From Batillaria attramentaria (Eukaryota; Mollusca; Gastropoda; Batillariidae): a stretch of 64,000 bases of DNA. The stretch spans positions 5,091,001 to 5,155,000 of the forward strand of contig JACVVK020000005.1 of the NCBI GenBank assembly GCA_018292915.2. The letters run 5' to 3'. Position numbers and translations under genes: made by a program. The notes under the pieces are model-generated. The model was not told the DNA's origin. It was given only the letters and a program-made list of their open reading frames with translations, and ran no database searches. Of the stretch, positions 1 through 10,043 are shown in pieces; the first letter of the stretch is position 1; each line of letters begins with the position of its first letter.

Positions 1-345
1 TCCTCCTCAGGATCTGCTTGGCCAGTGGTTCGTGTCCCGCTCGCTCCCTGTCCCATAGCTCTTCGTTTCGGATCTTCTCTGGCCACCAGATGTTGAAGAT
101 GCACCTCAGACAGGTGTTGAAATATGTCTGGATCTTCTGCTGCGCCGTCTTTGTTAGCCTCCATGTTTCGCATTCGTAGAGCAGAACTGACTTCACGTTG
201 GAGTTGAAGATGCAAAGTGTGGTTCTTGTACTGATAACTTTTGATGCCCAGATATTCTTCAGCATGACCATGGCTGCTCTTGCCCTGCTGATTCTGGCTG
301 TGATGTCTCAGTCTGTGCCTCCCTGTCCATCAACCACACAGACAG
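1..345 (-). mobile_element. RTE-like LINE, fragment of reverse transcriptase C-terminal region
   Basis: Reading the minus strand gives a continuous coding remnant with the motifs SVLLYECETW, KTAQQKIQTYFNTCLR and IWWPEKIRNEELWDRER. These belong to the region after the RT palm in RTE-type non-LTR retrotransposons. One in-frame TGA interrupts it near 322 (about codon D-stop-DI), so this copy is dead. The window edge cuts off the C-terminus and the 5' end fades out near 345. A 75-bp 3' end of a similar element lies at 6082..6156. Confidence 0.8.
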
Positions 346-524
346 CTGCCTATAATTAGAATAAAAGAGTCAGCTGGAAAAAGTCTGTATTGGCTGTGAG
401 GAAGATAGTCACAACTAATGTTTGCTGTTGCTATTTCAGAGATGTCTGTGTGTTTTCTTAGAATTTGTAAGCTGTTTTTTCACGTGTTTGTTTTTTTCCC
501 CCTTTCTGTGTGTATCTCGTTTAG

Positions 525-605
525 GCAGGAGAAAAAGCAAAAGATCCCTGTGAAGAGGAAGAGGATTGCCACAGTCCTTTATGAAGATGAACCTGGAAAG
601 AAAAG
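525..605 (+). CDS. Penultimate coding exon of a gene entering from the left; basic C-terminal region
   Basis: The exon is bounded by an acceptor (tttag at 520-524, behind a T-rich tract) and a donor (AG|gtatat at 606). It encodes QEKKQKIPVKRKRI, then ATVLYEDEPGKKR, rich in Lys/Arg like a nuclear localisation or nucleic-acid-binding tail. It ends in phase 2, which fits the acceptor at 1395 exactly and gives an uninterrupted join through KKR-RKLS. I do not recognise the family. The acceptor could instead be the CAG at 526-528, which would shift the frame use but not the peptide. The upstream exons lie outside the window. Confidence 0.5.
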
Positions 606-1394
606 GTATATTATCTTCCATAATAATGTTCAGTTTGTTAATGAAATACAGGAGTTATGATGAACTGATTGTCATAGAAATAATAGCTATGACAATAAAG
701 CAAATCTTATGTGGATTCTTAAATGCATCTGCCTTTTTTTTCTTTTTTTTTTAGGCTGACATGTCCAAACAGAAATTAATTCTATTAAATCCTTCTACCT
801 GAGCTACGACTGTAGTTGCAACAAGACTTCTGCGCTCTTTTCCATGTTCCTGTACTTGTAACTGACAGATATTCATTTCACTATTTGTATGGGTCTAGAT
901 GAAATAACTCCCTCAGAAACAGTTTACGTTGGTTACTGTTCAGTTCAGGTGTTTGTTTGTTTTTTATGTGGGTTATGCCAGACATATGTGCAGAAAACTT
1001 TAAGGCTAGAAATATGATTGCTGGATAGAATTCAAAGATTGTTTTCAGTGCACAGCTTAGCCAGAAAAATCACATGCTGTCTTGTGCAGAGCATGGGTTA
1101 AGCTCATCGCAAATGGGAGGCGTTTCAACAAACATAAAAAACCAGCTCAACACATGCCCCAGAAAATTCAGGGCAAAGGCACGTAGCCGCATGTCACACA
1201 GAAAAATGTCATGCTTGTTGTTTGTTTGGATTAAAAAAATTCCTGTGTGACATCAGTCTTAGAGACAGCATGCTGGCCTCTTCAGGGTTTAGGCAGATTT
1301 TTCAGGCTGAAACTTGAACTGCATTAACAGTGGCATATTTTGTGTGCATGGCCATATTTTATCCTAACAAGTTTTGTGCTATGCATTATCTCAG

Positions 1395-1521
1395 GAGAAA
1401 GCTGTCAGCGGACACACCAAAACCGAATGCTGGGGACAGTACATATAAACAGAAGAAAAAGGAAGGTGCCCGAAAGACAGTCACAAAACGGAAGCAGAAG
1501 AAAAAAAAGATGCCACAGTAG
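1395..1521 (+). CDS. Terminal coding exon, lysine-rich C-terminus
   Basis: The acceptor is tctcag at 1389-1394. One base completes the split codon from the exon ending at 605, then 41 codons follow to TAG at 1519-1521. The peptide is hydrophilic (RKLSADTPKPNAGDSTY) and ends in Lys/Arg blocks (KQKKK, TKRKQKKKKMPQ). A CATAAA polyadenylation-like hexamer lies at 1591, followed by a GT-rich stretch near 1715, which would fit a 3' end here. MSK-family kinases carry a basic nuclear tail and an MSK-like kinase starts 2.6 kb downstream, so a tandem paralogue is conceivable. That is speculation, and no kinase residues are visible in these two exons. Confidence 0.5.
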
Positions 1522-1803
1522 AGAGAGAGAGAGAGAGAGGGTCAGAGAGAAAGGACCGAGTGAGTGAGAGAGAGAGAGGATTTGTTTGTGCATAAAGCAG
1601 TTGAATCTTGAACAATGTGTCTTGGTTTCTATGTTGTCAATGCCGATTATGTGGTTTGTCAGGATAGTCTTTCTATCAGGCTGTGTTTGTCTTGTACATG
1701 TATCTCATTGACGGTGTGTGTGTGTGTGTGTGTGAGAGAGAGAAGTAGATGATGGTGTGATGGTAAGCACAAAATTCCTCATACATATGAACCCTGAACG
1801 CAC
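1522..1803. other. Short 3'UTR/intergenic stretch with GA and GT simple repeats
   Basis: Contains (GA)n at 1521-1580, a CATAAA hexamer at 1591 and a GT tract near 1715-1735 running into GA. No coding signal was seen. Confidence 0.6.
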
Positions 1804-1813
1804 ACTTAGACTA

Positions 1814-2139
1814 TGGTGATAGGCCAGTGAGAACCCTGGCCGACGCGATCGTCAGATCAGATCTGACAAAATGGTTCTGACACCAAAGAGCGAGGGGACA
1901 CCCCAGTGATGATCTAAAGCCAGAAGTACGGATGACAGAACAGACTGAGGCACTGAAAAACCCAGACCAGGCATCTGAGAGCCAAGCAGAGACCCCCTGA
2001 AGTTGCCCAAAGCTAAGCAAAACAGTCCTCACACACCCCAAAGACACTCGCCCAGCCAAGCAGCCAAAGACACACGCCAGGAACAACTTGTCCTTTAAGG
2101 GCTAAAAGCCATAGGACGTAAAGCAAGCTAATGACGATG
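1814..2139 (-). mobile_element. Copy 1 of an unclassified 326-bp mobile element with 10-bp TSD
   Basis: Its reverse complement matches 34363..34689 almost end to end, at roughly 90% identity by eye. It is flanked by the direct repeat ACTTAGACTA (1804..1813 and 2140..2149). It has no tRNA-like head, no poly-A or simple-repeat tail and no convincing terminal inverted repeat. Both copies keep an open frame over the central part (LACVFGCLAGRVSLGCVR then AWLSDAWSGF), possibly by chance. Confidence 0.75.
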
Positions 2140-2201
2140 ACTTAGACTAAACTGACTGTCATATTTCAGTCTCCACACAAGCATTTCTTCACTATGGGTA
2201 C

Positions 2202-2328
2202 TTCAATGCTTGGGTCGTGAGTTCGAATCCCGGTTGGGGCCAAATATTTGTGCTGGCCTTTTTCTCGCTGCCCCGTCTTTGATATCACCCTTATGTGGTA
2301 GAAAAGGACGTTAAACACCCACCCACCC
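2202..2328 (+). mobile_element. SINE-A, 5'-truncated copy with 13-bp TSD
   Basis: It begins inside the tRNA-like head, just before the B-box-like GAGTTCGAATCCC, and runs through the family body (CCAAATATTTGTGCTGG, CCCCGTCTTTGATATCACC) to GGACGTTAAAC plus a CACCC tail. The target-site duplication TCACTATGGGTAC lies at 2189..2201 and 2329..2341. The 5' truncation shows target-primed, LINE-driven insertion. Confidence 0.85.
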
Positions 2329-2341
2329 TCACTATGGGTAC

Positions 2342-2901
2342 AGTGCTTGCTATTACTGAACTCTACACACCCTCGTGCTCAAGTCTGATGATGATGAAAA
2401 AGAAAAAAACTCAATGCTGAGAAGTTTACAAATAAAACGGGGAATGAGTGGGCGGGAGATTTTTTTTTTTTTTTTTTTGGGGGGGGGGGGGGGGGACTGG
2501 ATTTCAGTCAAACAGTTTGAAGTCCAAGTTTTGAGAATTAAGGAAATGTGCAGCTTATTTGCTACAATTAGGCCAATGCGCACATTTTCAGGTGTTGTAA
2601 AAACATAGTCGAATCAATCTCAAACTGGATGTAGTCGCCGGGCGAGCACCATCAGGACGGACTGTTGATAACCCACTGCGAGATCGTGGAGCCAAGTAAA
2701 TCCGCTGCGCAGTGCCCGGACAAGTGCTCCGTGTATTTCCTCTGTATCATACGATTTGTTGTTTGTAACAAAAACGATCGACGGCTTGTTTAGGCAACAT
2801 CAGTTTGTAACAAGCCAGTAAATCCCAACAGCTGCCAAGCGAATACCGACAGCGAGTCATACGCACTTCATAGCGTTAAAAATCACTCCAGCATCACATG
2901 G
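2342..2901. other. Intergenic, T18-G17 homopolymer junction
   Basis: A run of 18 T followed by about 17 G occupies 2461..2495. The remainder up to the tRNA shows no coding or repeat signal that I can support. Confidence 0.6.
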
Positions 2902-2973
2902 GACTCCGTGGCGCAACGGTAGCGCGTCTGACTCCAGATCAGAAGGTTGCGTGTTCGAATCACGTCGGGGTCA
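2902..2973 (+). tRNA. tRNA-Trp (CCA anticodon)
   Basis: A 72-nt cloverleaf. The acceptor stem GACTCCG pairs with CGGGGTC (one G-T wobble) and the discriminator base is A. The D arm is GGCGCAACGGTAGCGC. The anticodon stem-loop CTGACTCCAGATCAG carries CCA. The T arm GTGTTCGAATCAC contains the B box. There is no intron. The 3' flank CGAAATTTTTTTT supplies a pol III terminator. The sequence is identical to the second copy at 3693..3764 on the other strand. Confidence 0.96.
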
Positions 2974-3692
2974 CGAAATTTTTTTTCTTCGCCAGGGTTT
3001 CTTTTTTTCGTGAGTAGTGGCCCCACAGTCACACTTTTACACAGATGTGTCCATTTAATTTTTTTTCCTCACGACAGTGCTTCACTGACTAATTTCAGTG
3101 AAATTCACAAACACTGATGCACGAATTTTTACTGGGCTAAGCGTTGTTTCATGGAATGTATCATACTTTTCTTCTGCCCACATAGCTAAGAAGCTTGAAT
3201 GTATGCATCTGGCTGATCAAAGGATTTAACTGTTTTAATTATTTGAATGCATAAATATAAATGAATGAATACTGAAAAAAGAATGAATGAACAAAAACCA
3301 AAATTAATGAAAAGAGGTCCAGCATGAGTAATTATATCAGTATTCACTGATCGGCTGCCGGAAGAACTGAACTGTCAGCAGTTTTGTAATTCTCACTTTG
3401 TAAATGACTTTTTAAATATTTACAAAGCTGAGTGTCATGTGTTAGTTTAGACTGAGTGTTAAACCTGACAATCACGGTGGTGTTTACCGTTCAATTTATT
3501 ATTATTATTATTATTGGATACTTCAGCTTTTAACTGTACAGGGCTGATGGACATCACCTACTGTCCTGCAATAAATAATTTTCTTACGAATTTTAGAAAA
3601 GTTTTATTTTAAAATCGAAAAATAACAGTTCAAAGGTTTGGTCAGGTGGAAATGCCAGAACACACAAAAAAAAAAGAAGAAAAAAAATTTCG
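2974..3692. other. Spacer between the inverted tRNA-Trp pair
   Basis: AT-rich sequence with an (ATT)n run at 3500-3515. Pol III-type T-runs lie immediately inside both tRNA 3' ends. No gene was seen. Confidence 0.7.
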
Positions 3693-3764
3693 TGACCCCG
3701 ACGTGATTCGAACACGCAACCTTCTGATCTGGAGTCAGACGCGCTACCGTTGCGCCACGGAGTC
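3693..3764 (-). tRNA. tRNA-Trp (CCA anticodon), inverted second copy
   Basis: The reverse complement is identical over all 72 nt to the tRNA at 2902..2973, including the CCA anticodon and the A/B boxes. The 3' flank (CGAAATTTTTTTTCTTC) is shared as well, so the duplication included the terminator, while only a base or two (GG before the first stem) is shared at the 5' side. The two genes transcribe toward each other across about 720 bp. Confidence 0.96.
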
Positions 3765-3998
3765 CCACGAGGAAGAAGTCGCTTATTCTATGTGTCACTC
3801 GCAGCGTACGCACAGCTGACTGCCAGTTCCGGCCCCATGGTGCGCGTCAGCCTTGTTCCGTATGGCGTGCGATTTGTATGGCGTGCGATTTGGGCCCAAA
3901 CAACGCGGGCAGAATGTTGAATGATATTTGCAAGTGGTCCTTAACTTTTTGTGAAGGCTGTACATGACTACACGTTCAAGAATGAGCAGGTTTCGATA

Positions 3999-4056
3999 GG
4001 TTAGTTAGTTATTTAGGGCTTAACGCCGCGCAAGCAACAAAGACTATTTCGCTTAT
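3999..4056 (-). mobile_element. 58-bp LINE 3' tail, 5'-truncated, 8-bp TSD
   Basis: On the minus strand this is a CR1/L2-like LINE 3' end (TTTGTTGCTTGCGCGGCG, then TAAGCCCTAAATAACTAAC). It is flanked by TTTCGATA at 3991..3998 and 4057..4064. The same tail occurs at 5505, 7110, 9929 and 32083. Confidence 0.65.
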
Positions 4057-4158
4057 TTTCGATATGTAAGGACTTTCTTTGTGACACACTATGCGGGACG
4101 CACAGTACTTTCTATATGCTTATTTTTTTGGTGTGTTATTTATTTGTTGCTGTTGCAG

Positions 4159-4274
4159 ACTTTGTAAATGGAGGAGATCTGTATACTCACTGGGGCATGC
4201 AGAATCACTTCGAAGAGGATCACGTGCGGATATATGTTGGAGAAATTACCCTAGCATTGGAAACGCTGCATGAT
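4159..4274 (+). CDS. AGC kinase (MSK/RSK-like) exon, alpha-D to alpha-E region
   Basis: The acceptor is gttgcag (4152-4158) and the donor GAT|gtaagt (4275). Starting with 2 nt of a split codon, it encodes DFVNGGDLYTHW, HFEEDHVRIYVGEI and TLALETLHD. This is the hinge/alpha-D segment and the alpha-E helix of an AGC kinase; MSK has the closely similar pattern of YVGEI followed by a LALEHLH-type helix. It ends in phase 0 and joins directly to the catalytic-loop exon at 4752. Exons for the glycine-rich loop and the ATP-binding lysine should lie upstream, but I find none between 1522 and 4158. Confidence 0.85.
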
Positions 4275-4451
4275 GTAAGTATCAGATTCTGTCACACACG
4301 CACACACTGCAGACTGCTACACAATATACATGTATTCTAGAATCTATTCACTTAGTGATGGTGTGAGTTACCTTTATACAATATCGGTAAGTATTGCAAC
4401 ATTCAGAGACCTTCAAATTCCGACACTCGGTTGCCGGGCTGACTCACACAT

Positions 4452-4590
4452 ACCACATACGGGTGATATCAAAGACGGGGCAACGGTGAAAAAGCCAGCA
4501 CAAATAATTGGCCCCAGCCGGGATACGAACTCACGACCCGAGCATTAGTAGTCCAACGCCGGCTCTACCATTCGGCCACCCCGGCTCCCC
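4452..4590 (-). mobile_element. SINE-A copy in kinase intron, 3' tail lost
   Basis: The minus strand shows the complete head (GGGGAGCCGGGGTGGCCGAA), a diverged B box and the body down to GATATCACCCGTATGTGG. The 3' end has been lost or replaced. Confidence 0.8.
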
Positions 4591-4655
4591 GAAAAATCTC
4601 GGAAACTGTTATTGAATGCAAGTAGAGGTCAATAATTTTCTCGATTCTTCTGTAG

Positions 4656-5737
<1,082 letters not shown>

Positions 5738-5818
5738 AATCCGAGGACGTACTCGTTCTGTGGAACAAAAGATTACCTGGCACCAGAAATGGTGAAAACC
5801 AGCGGTGGACACGACTAT
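5738..5818 (+). CDS. AGC kinase exon, activation segment and APE motif
   Basis: Twenty-seven codons, phase 0 at both ends (acceptor tctacag, donor TAT|gtaagt). It encodes NPRTYSFCGTKDYLAPEMVK followed by TSGGHDY. TYSFCGT with the T-loop serine and the (L)APE motif places the protein in the RSK/MSK branch, where S6K has THTFCGT. Human MSK uses AYSFCGTIEYMAPD at this place and also has a GHD stretch just after it. KDYL in place of IEYM is a divergence. The activation-loop serine is present. Confidence 0.92.
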
Positions 5819-5915
5819 GTAAGTACCGTGAGAACTAGTCTACTCTGTGTGTATACATACGCACACCCGCATGTCGCCATACTCTCCTTGCTAAGCCTTT
5901 TAAGCCTATTAGTCT

Positions 5916-6179
5916 GCAGCGGTGGGTGGGTGTTTGGGGGTCTAACGTCCTTTTCCACCACATCCGGGTGATATCAAAGACGGGGCAACGATGAAAAAGC
6001 CAGTACACATATTTGGCCCCAGCCGGGATACGAATTCACGACCCGAGCATTAGAAATCCAACGCTTTACCATTCGGCCACCAGAACAGAGTGCGATGGCG
6101 AAGGGTTGTCGATGGCCTATGCTCCACGTGGAGCCAGGGGCCTAAGTAAGTAAGTAACCATTCGGCCACCCCGGCTCCT
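5916..6179 (-). mobile_element. SINE-A copy interrupted by a LINE tail
   Basis: A full-length SINE-A on the minus strand, split inside its head by the insertion at 6082..6156. The outer repeats are CTATTAGTCT (5906..5915) and CTATTAGCCT (6180..6189), a 10-bp TSD with one mismatch. Order of events: SINE first, LINE tail second. Confidence 0.85.
6082..6156 (+). mobile_element. 75-bp RTE-like LINE 3' end inserted in a SINE, 14-bp TSD
   Basis: It encodes the extreme C-terminus NRVRWRRVVDGLCSTWSQGP, one Lys, then a stop, followed by a TAAG-repeat tail. This is the familiar end of RTE-type ORFs. It is bracketed by a perfect ACCATTCGGCCACC (6068..6081 and 6157..6170) that belongs to the host SINE head, so orientation and mechanism are unambiguous. 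Confidence 0.9.
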
Positions 6180-6189
6180 CTATTAGCCT

Positions 6190-6321
6190 ACAATCGACCT
6201 GATCTTCTGATACACGAATGACACCAGCAATACCCGTAGCAATAGAAGGCCTGTGGCTGAATATTTCGGCAACTTCATAGTTTATTCTGTCAAGTGTGCA
6301 GTATTGATCTTAGGTTCACTT

Positions 6322-6368
<47 letters not shown>

Positions 6369-7094
6369 GTTGTCCAGTGTTCCCTGTGATTCGAAAATAC
6401 AAGGCTCCATGACCCTCTCTCCGTATTTGTGAGGGTCCTTTTGTAAATTTGGAGGGTCCATACATCAGATTCTGTCTGTTGCGCACAACTGCTCAGCGGA
6501 AATGCGATGCTGCAAGTGTCCGCCGCTAGTTGTCGATCGCTTTTTGTTTATCGGGTTTCCGGGAGAGAGTTGGTTAAAACACTGACTGACTGTCACGGCG
6601 AGACCAAAACCGCGCGTCCCCCTGTGACGCGCTGTTCTTACACTTGTGCGTCAATTTAAGAGTTTTGTGCGTACACATACGCACACCTGTGCGTAATCGG
6701 GCACTGCGTGTTGCAGTCCAAGAAATTATAGTAGAACCTCTTGGGCGACCTCTCGTTTGGGCGACCGACTCCCGTTTACTTTTGGCTCTCGTTTTGCCCG
6801 ACACAGAGATTTTCCTTCTTATTCCGACCTCCATTGGACGACCACATATACCCGGCTCCCGACCGCCTTTCCTCTGGCATTTACGACCATTCGCCTTTCT
6901 TTTGAGTGACCCCTGCTGTAGTCTAAGAGACGATCGCCAAAATACACCTCCTGTGTAAATAATAATAATACATGGTATTTGTAAGGCGCATTTCGTAAAA
7001 AAAAAGTCAATGCGCCTATTACTCAACTCACGCACATTATACAACGATGAACGGACATATACTGGTGAAACTGACTAGTTAGATAGAAAATTAC
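6190..7094. other. Kinase intron: CA microsatellite and possible pogo-like MITE
   Basis: (CA)n lies at 6324..6366. From about 6728 to 6930 there is a block that begins TAGTAGAACCTC and ends near CCCCTGCTG next to TA, weakly recalling pogo/Tigger ends. A LINE/SINE-like tail (gcgcatt ... gcgcctattact with aataataata) occupies 6960-7025. Confidence 0.4.
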
Positions 7095-7667
7095 TGGTGT
7101 TTGTTATTTGTGGCCTCACGCCGCTCAAGCAACAAAGACCAACACGCGGCTGAGGGAATTACTGGAAGGCTTTGCAAAAAAAGGAACGTTTTCAGATTGC
7201 TCTTGAAAACAGAGTGTGGGCGCATTTCTCAGATCTGCAGGCAGGGAGTTCCAAAAGGCTGGAGCGATAAAACTGAAAGAGCGCTCGCCAGAAGATTTCA
7301 GGTTGCGCTTGGGGATCATAGCAAAGACCGTAGATCTACGGTCTTTGATCATAGTTTTGAGAATCCTCTCGGACGACGACCGGTGGGTTCGCGACGGTGT
7401 ACAGGTGACACTGAAGTGAAGCTGAAAGGTATGGTGGGAGAGTACCATCAAAGTGACGAAATGCCAGAACAGACATTTTGTAGTGAAGGCGGAAATGAAC
7501 TGATAGCCAATGGAGTTCTCTCAGAAATGGTGTTACGTGCTCTCGCTTCCGCCGGTTTGCCCAACACCAGTCGCGCAGCGCTGTTCTGAACTCTTTGAAG
7601 GCGGCCTAACTGTTCTGCTGGGAGGCCAGCCAGTGCTGAGTTACAGTAGTCGAGGCGTGAGGTTATG
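7095..7667 (-). mobile_element. CR1/L2-like LINE, 3' part (RT C-terminal region and 3'UTR)
   Basis: The minus strand encodes SRLDYCNSALAGLPAEQ and LQRVQNSAARLV, then after frame slips GERSFSFIAPAFWNSLPADL, the conserved end of CR1/L2-type ORF2. The 3'UTR carries the TTGTTGCTTGAGCGGCG tail. The 5' part of the same copy resumes at 8784, beyond a transposon insertion, and the reading LIT|SRLDYC is continuous once the insertion is skipped. Several frameshifts make it inactive. Confidence 0.85.
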
Positions 7668-8640
7668 GGTTACACGTCATTTCAGCGCCACCATTTCAGC
7701 GCCAACAATTCAGCGCCACCATTTCAGCGCCGCGTCTTATCAGCGCCGTACAATTCGACGCCGTACATTTCAGCGCCATACATTTCAGCCCGGGGGTGTG
7801 GGGTGTGTGTGTGTGTGTGTGGGGGGGGGGGGGGGGCATTTGTTTTACGTGGTTTAAGTGATGTGAGTGATCATTCATATACCCCGTTGTGAGTTACAAA
7901 TCGTGATGTGAGTGATCATTCATTTACCCCGTTGTGAGTTACTCTCAAATGACTACAAAAACGACGAGAATTTCGCGAAATTGATGAGAATGCTGCCGGG
8001 TTTGGCATATCTGCCTCCTGGAGACGTCGAGCATGCCTTCGAAACTGTCTTTGATCCTACATCGCCTTTTTATGACGAACGTGGCCAACCAGTATTTGAC
8101 TAGTTTGAGGACACATACATCGGCAGACCTCGTCGTCGTGGCCCCCGTCACTCACCACATTTTGAAATCGGAATGTGGAATGTGCATGACCGAGTCCTTT
8201 CGGATGCAGCGAAGTCCAACAACAGTGTGGAAGGATTTCACAACGCTTTCCAGAACCACGTAGGGGCGTACTCACCAGATTTGTGGAAGCTCATTGCAGT
8301 CCTCAAAAAAGAGCAAGCGATGGTTCAACCTGACGTTACGCGTCTTATTGGAGGTCAGGCTCCTGCCCCGAAGCGGCGAAAGTACAAAGACTTAAAAAAG
8401 TGTATCAAAACCATAATCCTGCAGTACAATGCAGCAGATCGTTCTCTCATGGACACGATGGAGGGACTTGCATTTGCGTTCATGTTTTAGGCCAACTAGG
8501 CATGTTTTACAATGCAGAGACACCAAACGACCCATTTGGATTTTAGTGATTTTAATGGACACCATGGGTTTTAGATAATTTGTCATTAAAGTTTAACTTG
8601 TTTAAAAAAATGTGATTAGCTAGTTTATGTGTTTAGCTAG

Positions 8641-8673
<33 letters not shown>

Positions 8674-8783
8674 CTCTCTAATCGTTTGGCGCTGAAATGT
8701 ACGGCGCTGAAATGTACGGCGCTGAAAACTCGTCGCGCTGAATTGGTGGCGCTGAAATGGTGGCGCTGAAGTGTCATGGAACC
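7668..8783 (+). mobile_element. Mutator-like (MULE) DNA transposon, internally deleted, 9-bp TSD
   Basis: The element is 1,116 bp. Its long terminal inverted repeats of about 115 bp start GGTTACACG / GGTTCCATG and are built from repeated TTCAGCGCC units. The direct repeat GAGGTTATG flanks it at 7659..7667 and 8784..8792. It carries only the C-terminal part of a transposase (7912..8490). A 38-bp segment is tandemly duplicated at 7863-7940, a G run lies at 7821-7836 and a (CT)n tract at 8641-8669. It sits inside the LINE, so it is younger than that copy. Confidence 0.92.
7912..8490 (+). pseudogene. MULE transposase C-terminal remnant with one nonsense codon
   Basis: One frame runs from 7912 to TAA-type termination at 8488-8490, broken only by TAG at 8101-8103. 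Before the stop it reads LPGLAYLPPGDVEHAFETVF, after it FEDTYIGRPRRRGPR, then SNNSVEGFHNAFQNHVG and LWKLIAVLKKEQAM. This is the conserved region downstream of the catalytic core in MULE transposases of marine invertebrates. The stop replaces an aromatic residue of the usual D-[YF]-FE-TYIG motif. The catalytic DDE region is deleted, so the element could only move if another copy supplied transposase. Confidence 0.88.
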
Positions 8784-9850
8784 GAGGTTATGAGAGCAGT
8801 AACTAATTTTGTACAAGCACTTTGTGAAAGGAATGGTCGAATTGACGCAACTGATACGCCTGAGTTCTAGAAAACAGGCGCGGCAGACGCAGCTGGTCTG
8901 TTCTTGCATAGAAAGCGACCGATCAATCCTAACACCAAGATACTTGACGGATTTCAGGAAGGGTATGTCGCAACCATCAGTGGAGACTGAGTCACTGCTC
9001 ACCAGACCGAGACGTGAAGGAGCGCCCTACAGGCGTAACTTCTGTCTTGTCTGTATTCAGCATAAGTTTGTTGCTGTTCATCCATGTCAGAACGTCGCTG
9101 ATTGTCTGGACAGAACTGAAATCTGCTGGTTGTGCACTCTGTGACACCTCGGTATCATCTGCATATTTGTGAAACAAACAGTTATGGGACAGAATCACAT
9201 CTGATAAATGTTGAGAGTACAGAGTGAACCAGACGGGGCCCAGGACGGAACCCTGGGGTACCCCAAACACAAGTGGACCGGGAGCCGAAGACATGCCATC
9301 AGTGACCACAGACTGAGAACGGTTATGTACATAAGATGAAACCATACAAGTACAGTACCCCTGGTGCCGAAGGTAACTTCCAGCCGTCGCAGCACTGATA
9401 ACGGAATGAACCAGCGTGTCGAATGCTGCGCTGAGGTCCAACAAGGCGATCAAAGAAACAAGTCTCTCGTCTGCTTTAACCAGGAGGCCCTCTAGGACAC
9501 TCAGCACAGCTGTCTCCGTGCCGTGATCCTCCCGGTATGCTAACTGGTACACTTCTACCAGGATGTTGTCAGACAGATGTTTCTGCAACTGTTTCAAAAC
9601 GATTTTTTTTCTAGGATCTTTGAAATGAAAGGCAGGTTTGACACAGGCCTATAATTCTTGAGTTCATTAGAACTGATCCAGACCGGGCTTCTTCAGAAGA
9701 GGGGTAACAACGGCCTTCTTGAACTGCGATGGTACAAGACCTGTAGAAAGTGAGCTTTTTACAGTAGCTCAGTGTTATCAACGGCACAAGGTCGGACAGT
9801 ATCTCAGGAACAAAGAAAGAATGCTAGAACCTTTTCTTTTTTTCTGCATA
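8784..9850 (-). mobile_element. CR1/L2-like LINE, reverse transcriptase part
   Basis: The minus strand encodes RT motifs in order: STGLVPSQFKKAVVTPLLKK, a frameshifted NYRPVSNLPF-like stretch near 9640, LSAAFDTLVHS, GVPQGSVLGPVWFTLYS, the catalytic KYADDTE, then MNSNKLMLNTDKTE and FLKSVKYLGVRID. It is 5'-truncated near 9850, with frameshifts and stops around 9600-9690. It continues across the MULE into 7095..7667. Confidence 0.9.
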
Positions 9851-9928
9851 GCTACACTAATACCGTGCCCGAGAACGCTTCTTTGTAATTATCAGTTTGG
9901 CTGCCTGCCGGTACCTGCCAAGGCCGGG

Positions 9929-9990
9929 TTAGTTAGTTAGTTATTTAGGGCTTAACGCCGCGCAAGCAACAAAGACTATTTCGCGGCTAG
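9929..9990 (-). mobile_element. 62-bp LINE 3' tail with perfect 13-bp TSD
   Basis: Only the last 62 bp of the CR1/L2-like 3' end inserted, ending in a short TAAC-type repeat. The flanking repeats are TGCCAAGGCCGGG at 9916..9928 and 9991..10003. Confidence 0.88.
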
Positions 9991-10003
9991 TGCCAAGGCC
10001 GGG

Positions 10004-10012
10004 ATCAGTCGC

Positions 10013-10043
<31 letters not shown>

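Noticed and set aside
6728..6930. Pogo/Tigger-like MITE
   Set aside because: The left end TAGTAGAACCTC and the right end (CAGCAGGGGTCAC as complement) agree poorly, so it is kept only as a remark in the intron entry.
6574..7044. 156-codon minus-strand frame
   Set aside because: It spans a putative pogo-like MITE and a LINE/SINE tail, with no recognisable protein motif.
8637..8800. Apparent C-terminal extension of the LINE ORF (HHFSATNSA...)
   Set aside because: This is read-through into the inverted repeat of the inserted MULE, not LINE protein.
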